Numbered from the stretch's first letter, positions 6,041 to 13,098 are shown. The stretch: 13,098 nt of DNA from JAGUXG01 sp043798435 (GCA_043798435.1 JAZDOR010000073.1:1-13098); one strand, 5' to 3'. Notes: generated from the letters alone by a model not told the origin. Numbers and translations are program-made.

Positions 6041-6571
6041 ATGCGATACATATTGCCGTTTCTTATCCTTCTTTCTGGGTGTGGAGGGTATCTCAGGTCT
6101 TATGATTACAGCACAAATCAGAAGGCAGTCCTTCAATATCAAAGGGCTTATGACTTAAAGTCTCAAGAGAAATATGAGGATGCCATTAACGAGTTCAAAA
6201 GATTCCTGGACTATTATTCTGACATCTACTGTGCTGATGAGTCTTACTTTCACTTAGCAGACTGCTTACGGTTACTTCACCAATTTCCTGAGGCAAGAGG
6301 CTATTATAAGCAGTTGGTAAAAAAGAGGAAGAATAGCCCCTTTGTTGCCGAGGCAAGGTTCAGAGAAGGAGAATGCTGGGAGGGTGAATCTATATACCCA
6401 AAGGCTGTTATAGCCTATAAGGTGGTGATAGAAAAGCATTATCAGACTGAGTGGGCAGCAAAGTCAATAGAAAAGTGTAACCAGATCTTTGTTAGATTTC
6501 CTGAGGCAAAATGGGCAAAGAAAGCAAAAAAGGAGGTAGAAAAGCTTATCAAGAAGCTGAAAAAAGTGTAA
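6041..6571 (+). CDS. TPR-repeat outer-membrane-type lipoprotein (BamD/YbgF-like)
   Basis: The ATG at 6041 gives 176 residues with a short lipoprotein signal, MRYILPFLILLSG, before the lipidated Cys at residue 14 (lipobox LLSGC). An upstream TTG at 5999 would put a polar stretch before the signal and is less likely. The mature part has about three tetratricopeptide-like helix pairs (for example KYEDAINEFKRFL, FPEARGYYKQL, YPKAVIAYKVVIE) and a Lys-rich helical tail. This resembles the TPR lipoproteins of the BamD, YfiO or YbgF type, which act in the periplasm in envelope assembly or with Tol-Pal. It suggests a two-membrane cell. The stop codon TAA at 6569-6571 lies inside the GTAA terminus of a family A cassette, so the original C-terminus may have been longer. 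Confidence 0.75.
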   Translation: MRYILPFLILLSGCGGYLRSYDYSTNQKAVLQYQRAYDLKSQEKYEDAINEFKRFLDYYSDIYCADESYFHLADCLRLLHQFPEARGYYKQLVKKRKNSPFVAEARFREGECWEGESIYPKAVIAYKVVIEKHYQTEWAAKSIEKCNQIFVRFPEAKWAKKAKKEVEKLIKKLKKV

Positions 6572-6754
6572 CAGTTCAGGCTATATATTAGAAGTGTAAG
6601 AAGGGGGATAAGGAGATAAGAAAAGATATGGAGATTATTCATTTTTAATTTTTAATTCTTAGTTTTTAATTCAAAATTTTATCCCCTTATCTCTCTATAA
6701 TAATCCCCTTATCCCCTCACATATCTCCTTTTATTACACCACCTAAACAGTTGT
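6568..6754. mobile_element. Family A miniature cassette, copy 2 (reverse orientation)
   Basis: It begins GTAACAGTTCAGGCTATA and ends at CAGTTGT, a decayed right terminus. Compared with the copy at 4312-4467 it is reversed, and its centre carries an extra run of TTTTTAATTTTTAATTC type. The arms GTGTAAGAAGGGGGATAAGG and CCTTATCCCC with TTATTACAC are still complementary. No target duplication is visible, which fits an older insertion. It lies exactly between the convergent lipoprotein and fusA genes and supplies the stop codon of the former. Its large stem could act as a two-way terminator, though this is inference. Confidence 0.75.
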
Positions 6755-6756
6755 CT

Positions 6757-8838
6757 TTATTTTATCAATTCTTGTTGGATGTTCTTGGGAATCTCTGCAT
6801 AATTGGAAAACTCCATAGTATAATTTCCCCTTCCTTGTGTCATTGAACGCAGGGCTGTGGCATAGCCAAACATCTCTCCCAGAGGAACATGACCCTTTAT
6901 AATCCTTGCCCCACCCCTTGCCTGCATATCTAAGATATGTGCCCTCTTTGAGGTTATATCTCCAATCACATCCCCAAGATGCTCTTCAGGTGTGGTTATC
7001 TCTATCTTCATAATAGGCTCAAGGATTGTTGGGTTGGCCTTCTTCATTCCATCACGAAAGGCAATAACAGCAGCATTCTTAAAGGCAATTTCAGATGAAT
7101 CAACCTCATGGAACGAGCCATCAAACAGGGTAACCTTAACATCAACCACAGGAAAACCTGCTAACACTCCAGATGTTACAGCCTCATTTATGCCCTTTTT
7201 GATTCCAGGAATATATTCCTTTGGAATCGCCCCACTCTTTATCTTATCAATAAACTCAAGTCCAGTGCCTGGTTCTGCTGGCTCTAACCGAATTTCTACA
7301 TGTCCATACTGACCCCTTCCACCAGTCTGACGGACATACTTTCCTTCAGCCTCAACAGAGCTTTTTATCGTCTCTTTATAAGCAACCTGTGGCTTGCTGG
7401 TATGCACCTCAGTTCCAAACTCCCTCACCATCCTATCAATCAAGATTTCAAGATGGAGTTCACCCATTCCAGAGATAAGGGTTTGACCTGTATCTTCATC
7501 AACCCTCATCTTAAAGGATGGGTCCTCCTGAGAGAGCTTCTTTAAGGCATTGGGCAGTTTTTCCTCATCCTTCACAGTCTTTGGCTCAATAGCGACAAAG
7601 ATGACCGGCTCTGGAATGTGCATAGATTCAAGGATAATGGGATAATTCTGGTCGCATAGTGTATCCCCTGTCAGAATATTCTTTAAGCCAATGACCGCAC
7701 CTATCTCACCTGCACAAAGTTTCTTTATCTCCTCTCTCTTATTGGCGTGCATCCGCAATAATCTGCCTATCTTCTCTTTCTCTTTCTTTTTCGTATTATA
7801 AACAAAAGAACCTGCGTCTAAATGGCCTGAATAGACCCTGACATAGCACAGGTTTCCTGCATACGGGTCAGTAGCTATCTTAAAGGCAAGTGCGGACAGC
7901 GGCTCATCATCTGAGGCTATCCTCTCTTCATAATCCTCATTATCCGGGTTTGTGCCAACAATAGACGGAATGTCAACTGGTGAAGGAAGAAAGTCAACCA
8001 CAGCATCAAGGAGCGGCTGGACACCCTTATCTTTGAAAGAGGCGCCGCAGAGCATAGGATACGCTTTGCAGGATATGGTCAATCTTCTGATGACTGATCT
8101 TATCTCCTCTTTGCTAATCTCCTCTTCGGCAAGGTATTTTTCCATGATAATTTCATCGAATTCAGCAATCTTTTCTAAAAGAAGGTGGCGAGCATTTTCT
8201 GCTTCTTTTTTAAGTTGTTCAGGAATGGGCATCTCTTCCATAACAGTACCCTCTTCTCCCCAGGACAACAATCTCATCTCAATAAGGTCAATAACGCCCT
8301 TAAAGTTTTCTTCTATCCCAAAAGGTATCTGAATCTGCAATACATCAGTATCCAGCATCTCCTTCAACATCTTCTTTACCTTGTCAATATCTGCACCAGG
8401 TCTATCCATTTTGTTCACATAGATAATCCTCGGGATATGGTATCTATCTGCCTGACGCCAGACTGTCTCAGACTGCGGTTGAACGCCACCCACAGCACAA
8501 AAGACAGCTACAGCTCCATCAAGCACCCGAAGCGACCTCTCCACCTCAATGGTAAAATCAACATGACCTGGCGTGTCAATAATATTTATCTGGCAGTCTC
8601 TCCACTGGGAGGTTGTAGCCGCAGAGGTGATGGTGATTCCCCTCTCCTGCTCCTGTGGCATCCAATCCATGGTTGTCGTGCCATCATCCACCTCGCCAAT
8701 TCTATGAATCTTTCCTGTAAGAAAGAGGATTCTCTCTGTGGTCGTGGTCTTTCCGGCATCAATATGAGCCATAATACCAATATTCCTTATTCTACTTATT
8801 GCTGTATTTATTTCCATCTCTTTAACTAATACACCCAT
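6757..8838 (-). CDS. fusA: Translation elongation factor G
   Basis: GTPase that drives translocation of tRNAs and mRNA on the ribosome and, with RRF, ribosome recycling. The 693 residues match the usual bacterial length. GTP-binding motifs are AHIDAGKT at 24-31, the switch I region ERGITITSAATT at 65-76, DTPGH at 88-92, NKMD at 142-145 and GASFKDKG later. Domain III (LISGMGELHLEI) and domain IV (GRGQYGHV, GFPVVDVKVTLFDGSFHEVD) are intact through the domain V region (ITSKRAHI). The start is well supported: AAGGAG lies 9 bases upstream of the ATG. The gene stands alone, without rpsL, rpsG or tuf, and ends 2 bp from a family A cassette. Whether it is the only fusA copy cannot be told here. Confidence 0.97.
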   Translation of the reverse strand: MGVLVKEMEINTAISRIRNIGIMAHIDAGKTTTTERILFLTGKIHRIGEVDDGTTTMDWMPQEQERGITITSAATTSQWRDCQINIIDTPGHVDFTIEVERSLRVLDGAVAVFCAVGGVQPQSETVWRQADRYHIPRIIYVNKMDRPGADIDKVKKMLKEMLDTDVLQIQIPFGIEENFKGVIDLIEMRLLSWGEEGTVMEEMPIPEQLKKEAENARHLLLEKIAEFDEIIMEKYLAEEEISKEEIRSVIRRLTISCKAYPMLCGASFKDKGVQPLLDAVVDFLPSPVDIPSIVGTNPDNEDYEERIASDDEPLSALAFKIATDPYAGNLCYVRVYSGHLDAGSFVYNTKKKEKEKIGRLLRMHANKREEIKKLCAGEIGAVIGLKNILTGDTLCDQNYPIILESMHIPEPVIFVAIEPKTVKDEEKLPNALKKLSQEDPSFKMRVDEDTGQTLISGMGELHLEILIDRMVREFGTEVHTSKPQVAYKETIKSSVEAEGKYVRQTGGRGQYGHVEIRLEPAEPGTGLEFIDKIKSGAIPKEYIPGIKKGINEAVTSGVLAGFPVVDVKVTLFDGSFHEVDSSEIAFKNAAVIAFRDGMKKANPTILEPIMKIEITTPEEHLGDVIGDITSKRAHILDMQARGGARIIKGHVPLGEMFGYATALRSMTQGRGNYTMEFSNYAEIPKNIQQELIK

Positions 8839-8847
8839 TGCTTTTTT

Positions 8848-8853
8848 CTCCTT
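8848..8853 (-). promoter_or_regulatory. Ribosome binding site of fusA
   Basis: AAGGAG on the minus strand lies 9 bases before the ATG at 8838 and decides this start over an internal ATG seven codons later. It is, with GGAGG at 861-865, one of only two strong sites in the window. It lies just outside the family A cassette that begins at 8859. Confidence 0.8.
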
Positions 8854-8858
8854 ATATC

Positions 8859-9118
8859 ATAAGTGCTGCGGTAGTATAAGGTAAGGAGAAATTAGGATTG
8901 TGGAAAGGGGAGAACAGGGGAAAATATAGAATCCAGAATACAGAATCCAGAATCCAGAATACAGAATCCAGAATCCAGAATATTCTGACTCCTGAATTCT
9001 GACTCCTGTATTCTAATTCCTGACTCCTGAATTCTGACTTCTATTAACCTTCTCCGTTTCTCCATCTTCTCCTTTTCTCCTTTCTTACGCATCTTAAAAT
9101 ATAGCCGCGAACAGTTAC
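8859..9118. mobile_element. Family A miniature cassette, copy 3, enlarged by a micro-repeat array
   Basis: The left end ATAAGTGCTGCGGTAGTATA matches the GTAACCGCTGCGGTAGTGTA end of the other copies, and the right end CGCGAACAGTTAC read in reverse starts GTAACTGTTCGCGG. Subterminal GTAAGGAGAA and TTCTCCTTTCTTAC arms are also kept. The centre is replaced or invaded by an array of AGAATCCAGAATAC units at about 8927-9045. No target duplication is evident. It occupies the upstream region of fusA, so the fusA promoter must lie in or beyond it. Confidence 0.7.
8927..9045. repeat. CAGAATCC / GACTCCTGAATTCT micro-repeat array
   Basis: The left half repeats CAGAATCCAGAATAC-type units and the right half repeats ATTCTGACTCCTGA-type units, meeting at an AATATT centre so that the array is partly self-complementary. 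It is the reverse complement in kind of the array at 12962-13098. Open frames read through it are repeat translation and not genes. Confidence 0.8.
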
Positions 9119-9169
9119 CAAATATTATAATAGAACCTTATCCCTTTGGCAAGAAGTATTTAGCAGTTA

Positions 9170-9337
9170 CTCAGGTTGTAACACTTTACTCATCTGAAGT
9201 AAAGACTAACCACTCAAGACAAATCATTTCAAATTTAGCATTTAGCATTTCAAATTTAGCATTTTAATAAAATTCAATTTGCAATTTGCAATGAAGTTTA
9301 GCCATCACTTCACTTGGGTAAATAGTTACCTCAGGTT
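9170..9337. mobile_element. Family B IS66-like miniature cassette, copy 2, with 8-bp target duplication
   Basis: The element is 9178-9329 (152 bp), starting GTAACACTTTACTCATCTGA and ending ACTTGGGTAAATAGTTAC, nearly identical at both ends to the copy at 142-306. A perfect 8-bp duplication, CTCAGGTT, lies at 9170-9177 and 9330-9337. The filler differs completely from copy 1: TTTAGCATT-type repeats in place of CGCAGAG palindromes. It is non-coding and lies just downstream of the histidine kinase gene that ends at 9355. The spacer 9119-9169 between it and the family A cassette holds nothing I recognise. Confidence 0.87.
9222..9292. repeat. TTTAGCATT / GCAATTTGCAA simple repeats nested in family B cassette
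   Basis: Units of the form AAATTTAGCATT occur three times, followed by an AT-rich stretch and two units of CAATTTGCAATTTGCAA type. The repeats are confined to the interior of the cassette at 9178-9329 and so behave as filler. Confidence 0.7.
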
Positions 9338-9442
9338 TACTGTCTTTGGTAGGCTTATATAGAATTACTCTCATTGGTAAGCTCACTTTCAACCCATATC
9401 TTTTCATTTACTGCCACTGCCTCCTGCTTACTGCCTACTGCT
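9337..9442 (-). repeat. Duplicated kinase 3' end plus micro-repeat at the HK1 terminus
   Basis: Positions about 9337-9407 resemble 9443-9510 and, in HK2, 11471-11548: both encode the IWVESEL...FYIS end of a HATPase domain. The 9337-9407 copy is one base shorter in the SNSI region, which shifts the frame to a TAA at 9355-9357. Between the two copies, 9410-9442 is a CTGCCTACTGC-type micro-repeat translated as GSKQEAVAV. This looks like the leftover 3' end of a third kinase copy joined through a repeat. Confidence 0.7.
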
Positions 9443-11292
9443 TTTGGTATACTTATATAAAACTTGCTCCCCTTGGATAGCTCACTCTCCACCCATATCC
9501 TTCCATTATGCTCCTCAATGATTCTTTTGACAATGGCCAGGCCTGCACCTGTTCCACCCCCATACTCCTCCCGTATATGCAGCCTCTTGAATATCTTGAA
9601 TATCTCGTCATAATACCTGTTATCTATACCAATGCCATTATCCTTTACCCAGATAATAACCTCGTCCTTTGGCTGGGGGATTGGGCAATCAATCTCAATA
9701 ATAGGCTTTTCCCTGTCATTATACTTGATAGCATTTGATAGAAGATTGTAAAAAACCTCAACAATCTTTACCTCATCTCCATAAATTATAGGCAGGTCAT
9801 CTCTTATTTTCAACTCCACATTTCGCTCCGTAATTATCGATTCAAGTCTCTTTGTTGCTTCCCTTAATATCTCTCTTGTATTTATGGAGGCATAAGGTCT
9901 CTTTGCCCTGGTGATCCTTGAAAAGACAAGCAGATCATCTATCAGATTTTTCATCCTGTTTGCCCCGGCAGAGATTCTCTTTAGATAATCCTTGCCCTGG
10001 TCATCAAGATTATTCCAGTAGTCAGCCAGGAGGAATTTGGAGAAGGTCTCAATGCCTCGCAAAGGCTCCTTCAGGTCATGGGAAGCAGTATAGACAAAGC
10101 TATCTAACTCCTTGTTCAGTTCTTTCAGTTCATCCATAGCCATTTCTACTTCCTCGCTTTTTCTCCTTATCTCCTCTGTACCTTTTTCCACCCTATTCTC
10201 TAATGTCCTTGACCATTTCTCAATCTCTCTTGTCCTCTCTTCTACTTTTTCTTCTAATATCTTATTCCACCGAACTAATTCTTCCCTTTCTTTTCTCTCT
10301 TTTTCCTTCGCCAATATCTCTTTCTCAGCAGTAGTACGCTGTAACTCATCTATATATTTCTTCAGGTCAGAAGACATTTTATTGAATGAATCAGCCAGTT
10401 CCTCAAGCTCGTCCCCAGTCTTTACCTCAACTTTATAATCAAGGTCTCCTTTGCCTATAGATTCAGAACCCTTCTGAAGCATTTTAATCGGCCTGGTGAT
10501 TGTTCTTGACAATAAAGAAGCCAGTCCGGCCACCAACAACAGAAGTATAACTATAAAAATACCAATGAAAGTGTTTTGAGCGTTATTTATTTGCTTGTTA
10601 ATACGCTTTTTATTGTCTTGTATCGTGGCAAAGATCTTACTTTTAATAGTTTCTACAGGTTTGGAGAATTCGTCAATGTAAGTGGTAGCTGCCACACTCA
10701 TTTCTATCCCATCCGCTGTCTTCGCTTTTATTGGAATTATATGCATATACTTCTTTCTTATTGAACCATCTGGCTCTTCCCAATCATAATAACCAAAGGA
10801 CTCCTTGCCCCCTTGACTGAGACTCATTACGCCCCAGAAACCAGGTAACTTTTTAGCCAGGTTATGTAAATCTAAATTAACAATCCTGGGACTTATGTGG
10901 AAGCGGCAAGTAAGAATTGCATAGTCGGTTAAGGCAGTATATCCTGTTTTACCAACTGGCTGGACTGCTATCTTTTGAAACTCCGTACTTTTTTGTAAAT
11001 CAGTCAATCTCATATTTGGATGAGACTTTATGTAAATTTCGCACTGTTTGACAACATCCCTTGACTTTTGTTCTATTATTTGTGCCCCGAGATCTTCAAT
11101 GACATTTGTACTATCGCTTATGGCGATTTTTCCCAAAGCAGTGCTGCTTTTTAAGACATAGTCGCTTACTTCCCACATATTGATAAATGAGAGGTAACCA
11201 ACAACCACCAATGAAACCACAGATAGAGTTAAAAATATGACCAGAATTTTGGTAGTTAGACTAAAACCTGACCAGAATTTTTTTGTTTTCAT
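9355..11292 (-). CDS. Membrane sensor histidine kinase with Cache-like periplasmic domain (HK1)
   Basis: The product is 645 residues. Two membrane segments, about 15-37 and 241-262, flank a 200-residue extracytoplasmic region that looks Cache-like (PVGKTGYTALTD near 112-123), so it probably senses a small ligand. Next come HAMP (about 263-314), a long charged coiled coil (about 314-395), and a HisKA domain with H405 in SHDLKEPLRG. The HATPase has N520 in LLSNAIKYND, DNGIG at 551-555 and GGGTGAGL at 578-585. No receiver domain or response regulator is seen, so its partner lies elsewhere. Residues 618-645 are odd: a repeat-derived GSKQEAVAV link, then a second partial copy of the kinase end (KIWVESELTNES) that is frameshifted to a stop. 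No ribosome binding site is visible; the upstream 14 bp abut a family A cassette. Confidence 0.9.
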   Translation of the reverse strand: MKTKKFWSGFSLTTKILVIFLTLSVVSLVVVGYLSFINMWEVSDYVLKSSTALGKIAISDSTNVIEDLGAQIIEQKSRDVVKQCEIYIKSHPNMRLTDLQKSTEFQKIAVQPVGKTGYTALTDYAILTCRFHISPRIVNLDLHNLAKKLPGFWGVMSLSQGGKESFGYYDWEEPDGSIRKKYMHIIPIKAKTADGIEMSVAATTYIDEFSKPVETIKSKIFATIQDNKKRINKQINNAQNTFIGIFIVILLLLVAGLASLLSRTITRPIKMLQKGSESIGKGDLDYKVEVKTGDELEELADSFNKMSSDLKKYIDELQRTTAEKEILAKEKERKEREELVRWNKILEEKVEERTREIEKWSRTLENRVEKGTEEIRRKSEEVEMAMDELKELNKELDSFVYTASHDLKEPLRGIETFSKFLLADYWNNLDDQGKDYLKRISAGANRMKNLIDDLLVFSRITRAKRPYASINTREILREATKRLESIITERNVELKIRDDLPIIYGDEVKIVEVFYNLLSNAIKYNDREKPIIEIDCPIPQPKDEVIIWVKDNGIGIDNRYYDEIFKIFKRLHIREEYGGGTGAGLAIVKRIIEEHNGRIWVESELSKGSKFYISIPKAVGSKQEAVAVNEKIWVESELTNESNSI

Positions 11293-11306
11293 TTCTATAT
11301 AAAAGC

Positions 11307-11449
11307 GTAACCGCTGCGGTAGTGTAAGAAAAGGAGATGTGGAGATAAAGGGGATAGGGGGATAATATAATAAATATCTTCTATCTCCATATCCCCCATA
11401 TCTTCTTATCCCCCTTCTTACACTCTTGATGTATAGCCTGAACGCTTAC
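11307..11449. mobile_element. Family A miniature cassette, copy 4, between the two kinases
   Basis: It starts GTAACCGCTGCGGTAGTGTA and ends GCCTGAACGCTTAC (reverse strand GTAAGCGTTCAGGC), 143 bp, in the same orientation as the copy at 4312-4467. Subterminal GTGTAAGAA and TTCTTACAC arms pair, with CCCC- and GGGG-rich inner arms. No target duplication is visible (ATAAAAGC against TATTTTAG). The last base of the element is the first base of the reverse-strand stop codon (TAG) of HK2. It separates HK2 from HK1, which are read in the same direction, and could break or modulate cotranscription. Confidence 0.82.
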
Positions 11450-12951
11450 TATTTTAGAGCAGTTGCCTCGTGGTTTACTATCTTTGGTATGCTTATATAA
11501 AACTTGCTCCCCTTGGATAGCTCACTCTCCACCCATATCCTTCCATTATGCTCCTCAATGATTCTCTTGACAATGGCCAGGCCTGCACCTGTTCCGCCTC
11601 CATACTCCTGCTGTGTATGCAGCCTCTTGAATATCTTGAATATCTCGTCATAATACCTGTTGTCTATGCCAATGCCATTATCCTTTACCCAGATAATAAC
11701 CTCGTCCTTTGGCTGGGGGATTGGGCAATCAATCTCAATAATAGGCTTTTCCTTGTCATTATATTTGATGGCATTTGAAATGAGGTTGTAAAAAACCTCC
11801 AAGAGCTTTATCTTATCACCATAAATGAAGGGAAGGTCCTCCCGTATCCGTAGCTGCACACCCTTTTCTTCATTGATTGACTCAATCCTCCTGGCAGATT
11901 CCTTAGCTATTTCTCCTACATCGCAAGAGGTATAAGGTCTCTTTGTCCGTGTAATCCTTGAAAGGGTAAGCAGGTCATCTATCAGGTTCTTCATCCTGTT
12001 TGCTCCACCTGATATTCTTTGCAGATAATTCTTGCCCTGGTCATCAATCTTGTCCCAGTAGTCTTGTAAGAGGAATTTAGAGAAGTTTTCAATACCTCGC
12101 AAAGGCTCCTTCAAGTCATGGGAGGCGGTATAGACAAAGCTGTCTAACTCTCTATTCACCTCCTTCAGCTCATCTACAGCTTTTTCTAATTCGTAGCTTT
12201 TTGTCCTTACCTCACCTGTCCTCTCCTCAACCCTCTTCTCTAAGGTCTTTGCCCATTCTTCAAGCTCTAATTTCGCCTTTTCAAGTTCTCTTGTCTTCTC
12301 TATGAGCCTTTCATAAAGGATTTGTAGCTCCTCTGCCCTCTTCTTTTCATTCTCAGCAAACCCCTTCTCTTTTTCAAAAGAGAGCTTTATGTCATTCGCC
12401 ATTACATTAAACGAATCAGCCAAGTGGCAAAGCTCATCTCCGCTATATCGTTGATAGACATCACATAATCGGCAGTCTTGTATCCTTTTTGCATACTCAC
12501 CACTAACCCCTTCTTCACACATTGTCCCGGCAACATACCAGCAGGGTATATCCATTTTTTCATAAGCTGGGCAGGAGCTTTTTTTACATCCCTTTATCTC
12601 CCAGCAGGCTGTGGTCTCTGTCTCTACCCTATAATCCAGGTCTCCTTGAGCAATGCTCTCTGTAGCTTTATTCAGTTCCCCAAGTGGCAAGAGCACCTTA
12701 TGAGCGATGAAGCGAAAGAAAATAAGGATAAAGAGCAAGATAAGGGAGGCAAAGATATAGGTTATGGTAAGTATATTTTCATTAACAACCTTCTCTATAA
12801 CCTCAGGCTTAAGTGCGAGATCAGACAATGTCCTTTTGAGGGTATTGATGAGGAGAGAAGCAGTGATAAATAGAGAGAGGGCAGTGACACAAATGATGTG
12901 CGATAATATTCTGGGCACAAGACCAATTTTTTCTCTTTTGAACATTTTCAT
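11449..12951 (-). CDS. Membrane sensor histidine kinase with Cys-rich insert in HAMP (HK2)
   Basis: The product is 500 residues. Membrane segments at about 16-37 and 61-82 leave only a short external loop, so sensing is probably cytoplasmic or in the membrane. HAMP starts at about 83 but is split near 114 by a 55-residue Cys-rich insert with C116, C122, C127, C137, C145, C160 and C163 (CWEIKGC, SSCPAY, PCWYVAGT, DCRLCDVY). HAMP resumes at about 169 (SGDELCHLADSFNVM). A coiled coil follows, then HisKA with H278, N393, DNGIG at 424-428 and GGGTGAGL at 451-458. The kinase domain is nearly identical to HK1 at its end. Inserts of this CWE...CPAY type occur in other bacterial sensor proteins and may bind metal, heme or respond to redox; that is inference. 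There is no ribosome binding site at either near-start ATG. Confidence 0.9.
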   Translation of the reverse strand: MKMFKREKIGLVPRILSHIICVTALSLFITASLLINTLKRTLSDLALKPEVIEKVVNENILTITYIFASLILLFILIFFRFIAHKVLLPLGELNKATESIAQGDLDYRVETETTACWEIKGCKKSSCPAYEKMDIPCWYVAGTMCEEGVSGEYAKRIQDCRLCDVYQRYSGDELCHLADSFNVMANDIKLSFEKEKGFAENEKKRAEELQILYERLIEKTRELEKAKLELEEWAKTLEKRVEERTGEVRTKSYELEKAVDELKEVNRELDSFVYTASHDLKEPLRGIENFSKFLLQDYWDKIDDQGKNYLQRISGGANRMKNLIDDLLTLSRITRTKRPYTSCDVGEIAKESARRIESINEEKGVQLRIREDLPFIYGDKIKLLEVFYNLISNAIKYNDKEKPIIEIDCPIPQPKDEVIIWVKDNGIGIDNRYYDEIFKIFKRLHTQQEYGGGTGAGLAIVKRIIEEHNGRIWVESELSKGSKFYISIPKIVNHEATALK

Positions 12952-12961
12952 AATATAAAAT

Positions 12962-13098
12962 ACAGAATTCAGGAGTCAGAATTCAGGAGTCAGAATACAG
13001 GAGTCAGGAGTCAGAATTCAGGAGTCAGGAGTCAGAATTCAGGAGTCAGGAGTCTGTATTCAGGAGTCAGGATTCTGGATTCTGGATTGTGTATTCTG
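12962..13098. repeat. CAGGAGTCAGAATT micro-repeat array, running off the window
   Basis: About ten CAGGAGTCAG-type units alternate with AATTCAGG and AATACAGG spacers, then the array turns into GATTCTGGATTCTGG units. Read on the other strand it matches the array at 8927-9045. It begins 11 bp upstream of HK2, so the HK2 promoter is inside or beyond it. Spacing is irregular and the units are degenerate, so it is not a CRISPR. Confidence 0.85.

Noticed and set aside
8185..8829. Long plus-strand open frame opposite fusA
   Set aside because: It is the antisense shadow of a highly conserved gene, with no family likeness or start signal.
8856..8884. fusA promoter TTACCT-17-TATGAT at the cassette edge
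   Set aside because: The -35 is poor and the implied transcript start falls within the AAGGAG ribosome binding site, so the message would lose it.
8892..9092. Minus-strand open frame of 66 codons
   Set aside because: It is a translation of the micro-repeat array inside a family A cassette; its IQESGIRIQESE-type repetition only mirrors the DNA repeat.
11299..11457. Target duplication around the family A copy between the kinases
   Set aside because: The flanking octamers ATAAAAGC and TATTTTAG do not match; the copy is assigned on its termini and arms only.
12962..13098. CRISPR-like direct repeats
   Set aside because: Units are degenerate and 8-16 bases long, spacers are not unique or of constant length, and no cas gene is present.

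Overview
This window looks like a stretch of chromosome from an uncultivated, probably Gram-negative bacterium of moderate-to-low GC. The elongation factor G, the lipoprotein signal and the two HAMP histidine kinases are bacterial in type. The aminoacyl-tRNA synthetase is of the archaeal SepRS type, which is known outside archaea only from a few uncultured bacterial lineages. I cannot name the phylum from sequence alone.

Layout. 1-134: tail of an unrecognised reading frame. 134-314: a short IS66-like mobile cassette (family B). 347-672: a stray, broken copy of the radical-SAM core found again at 2747-3072. 673-870: two GAA-loop hairpins and a sigma70-like promoter. 871-2088: three small unrecognised reading frames, the last two probably one frameshifted gene. 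2099-4303: a B12-binding radical-SAM protein fused to a truncated DUF2344 domain, with a micro-repeat array translated in the linker. 4312-4467: a family A cassette. 4483-5946: SepRS, with family B termini overlapping both gene ends. 6041-6571: a TPR lipoprotein. 6568-6754: a family A cassette between convergent genes. 6757-8838 (minus): fusA. 8839-9354: no gene, one family A and one family B cassette. 9355-12951 (minus): two paralogous sensor histidine kinases separated by a family A cassette. 12962-13098: a micro-repeat array running off the window.

The organising theme is mobile DNA. Two families of short non-coding cassettes have termini beginning GTAAC. Three copies (one of family A, two of family B) have perfect 8-bp target duplications, the signature of IS66-type transposition. 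Cassettes of one family share their ends but can carry different filler: CGCAGAG palindromes, TTTAGCATT repeats, or CAGGAGTC arrays. The same B ends bracket the sepS gene. Their GTAA ends sit at or next to the stop codons of several genes, so they appear to have shaped gene ends here.

Functional links are few. The radical-SAM/DUF2344 protein and SepRS are both connected to RNA or translation and would have been only 15 bp apart before the A cassette inserted. No SepCysS, tRNA, response regulator or transposase gene is present, so partners must lie elsewhere.
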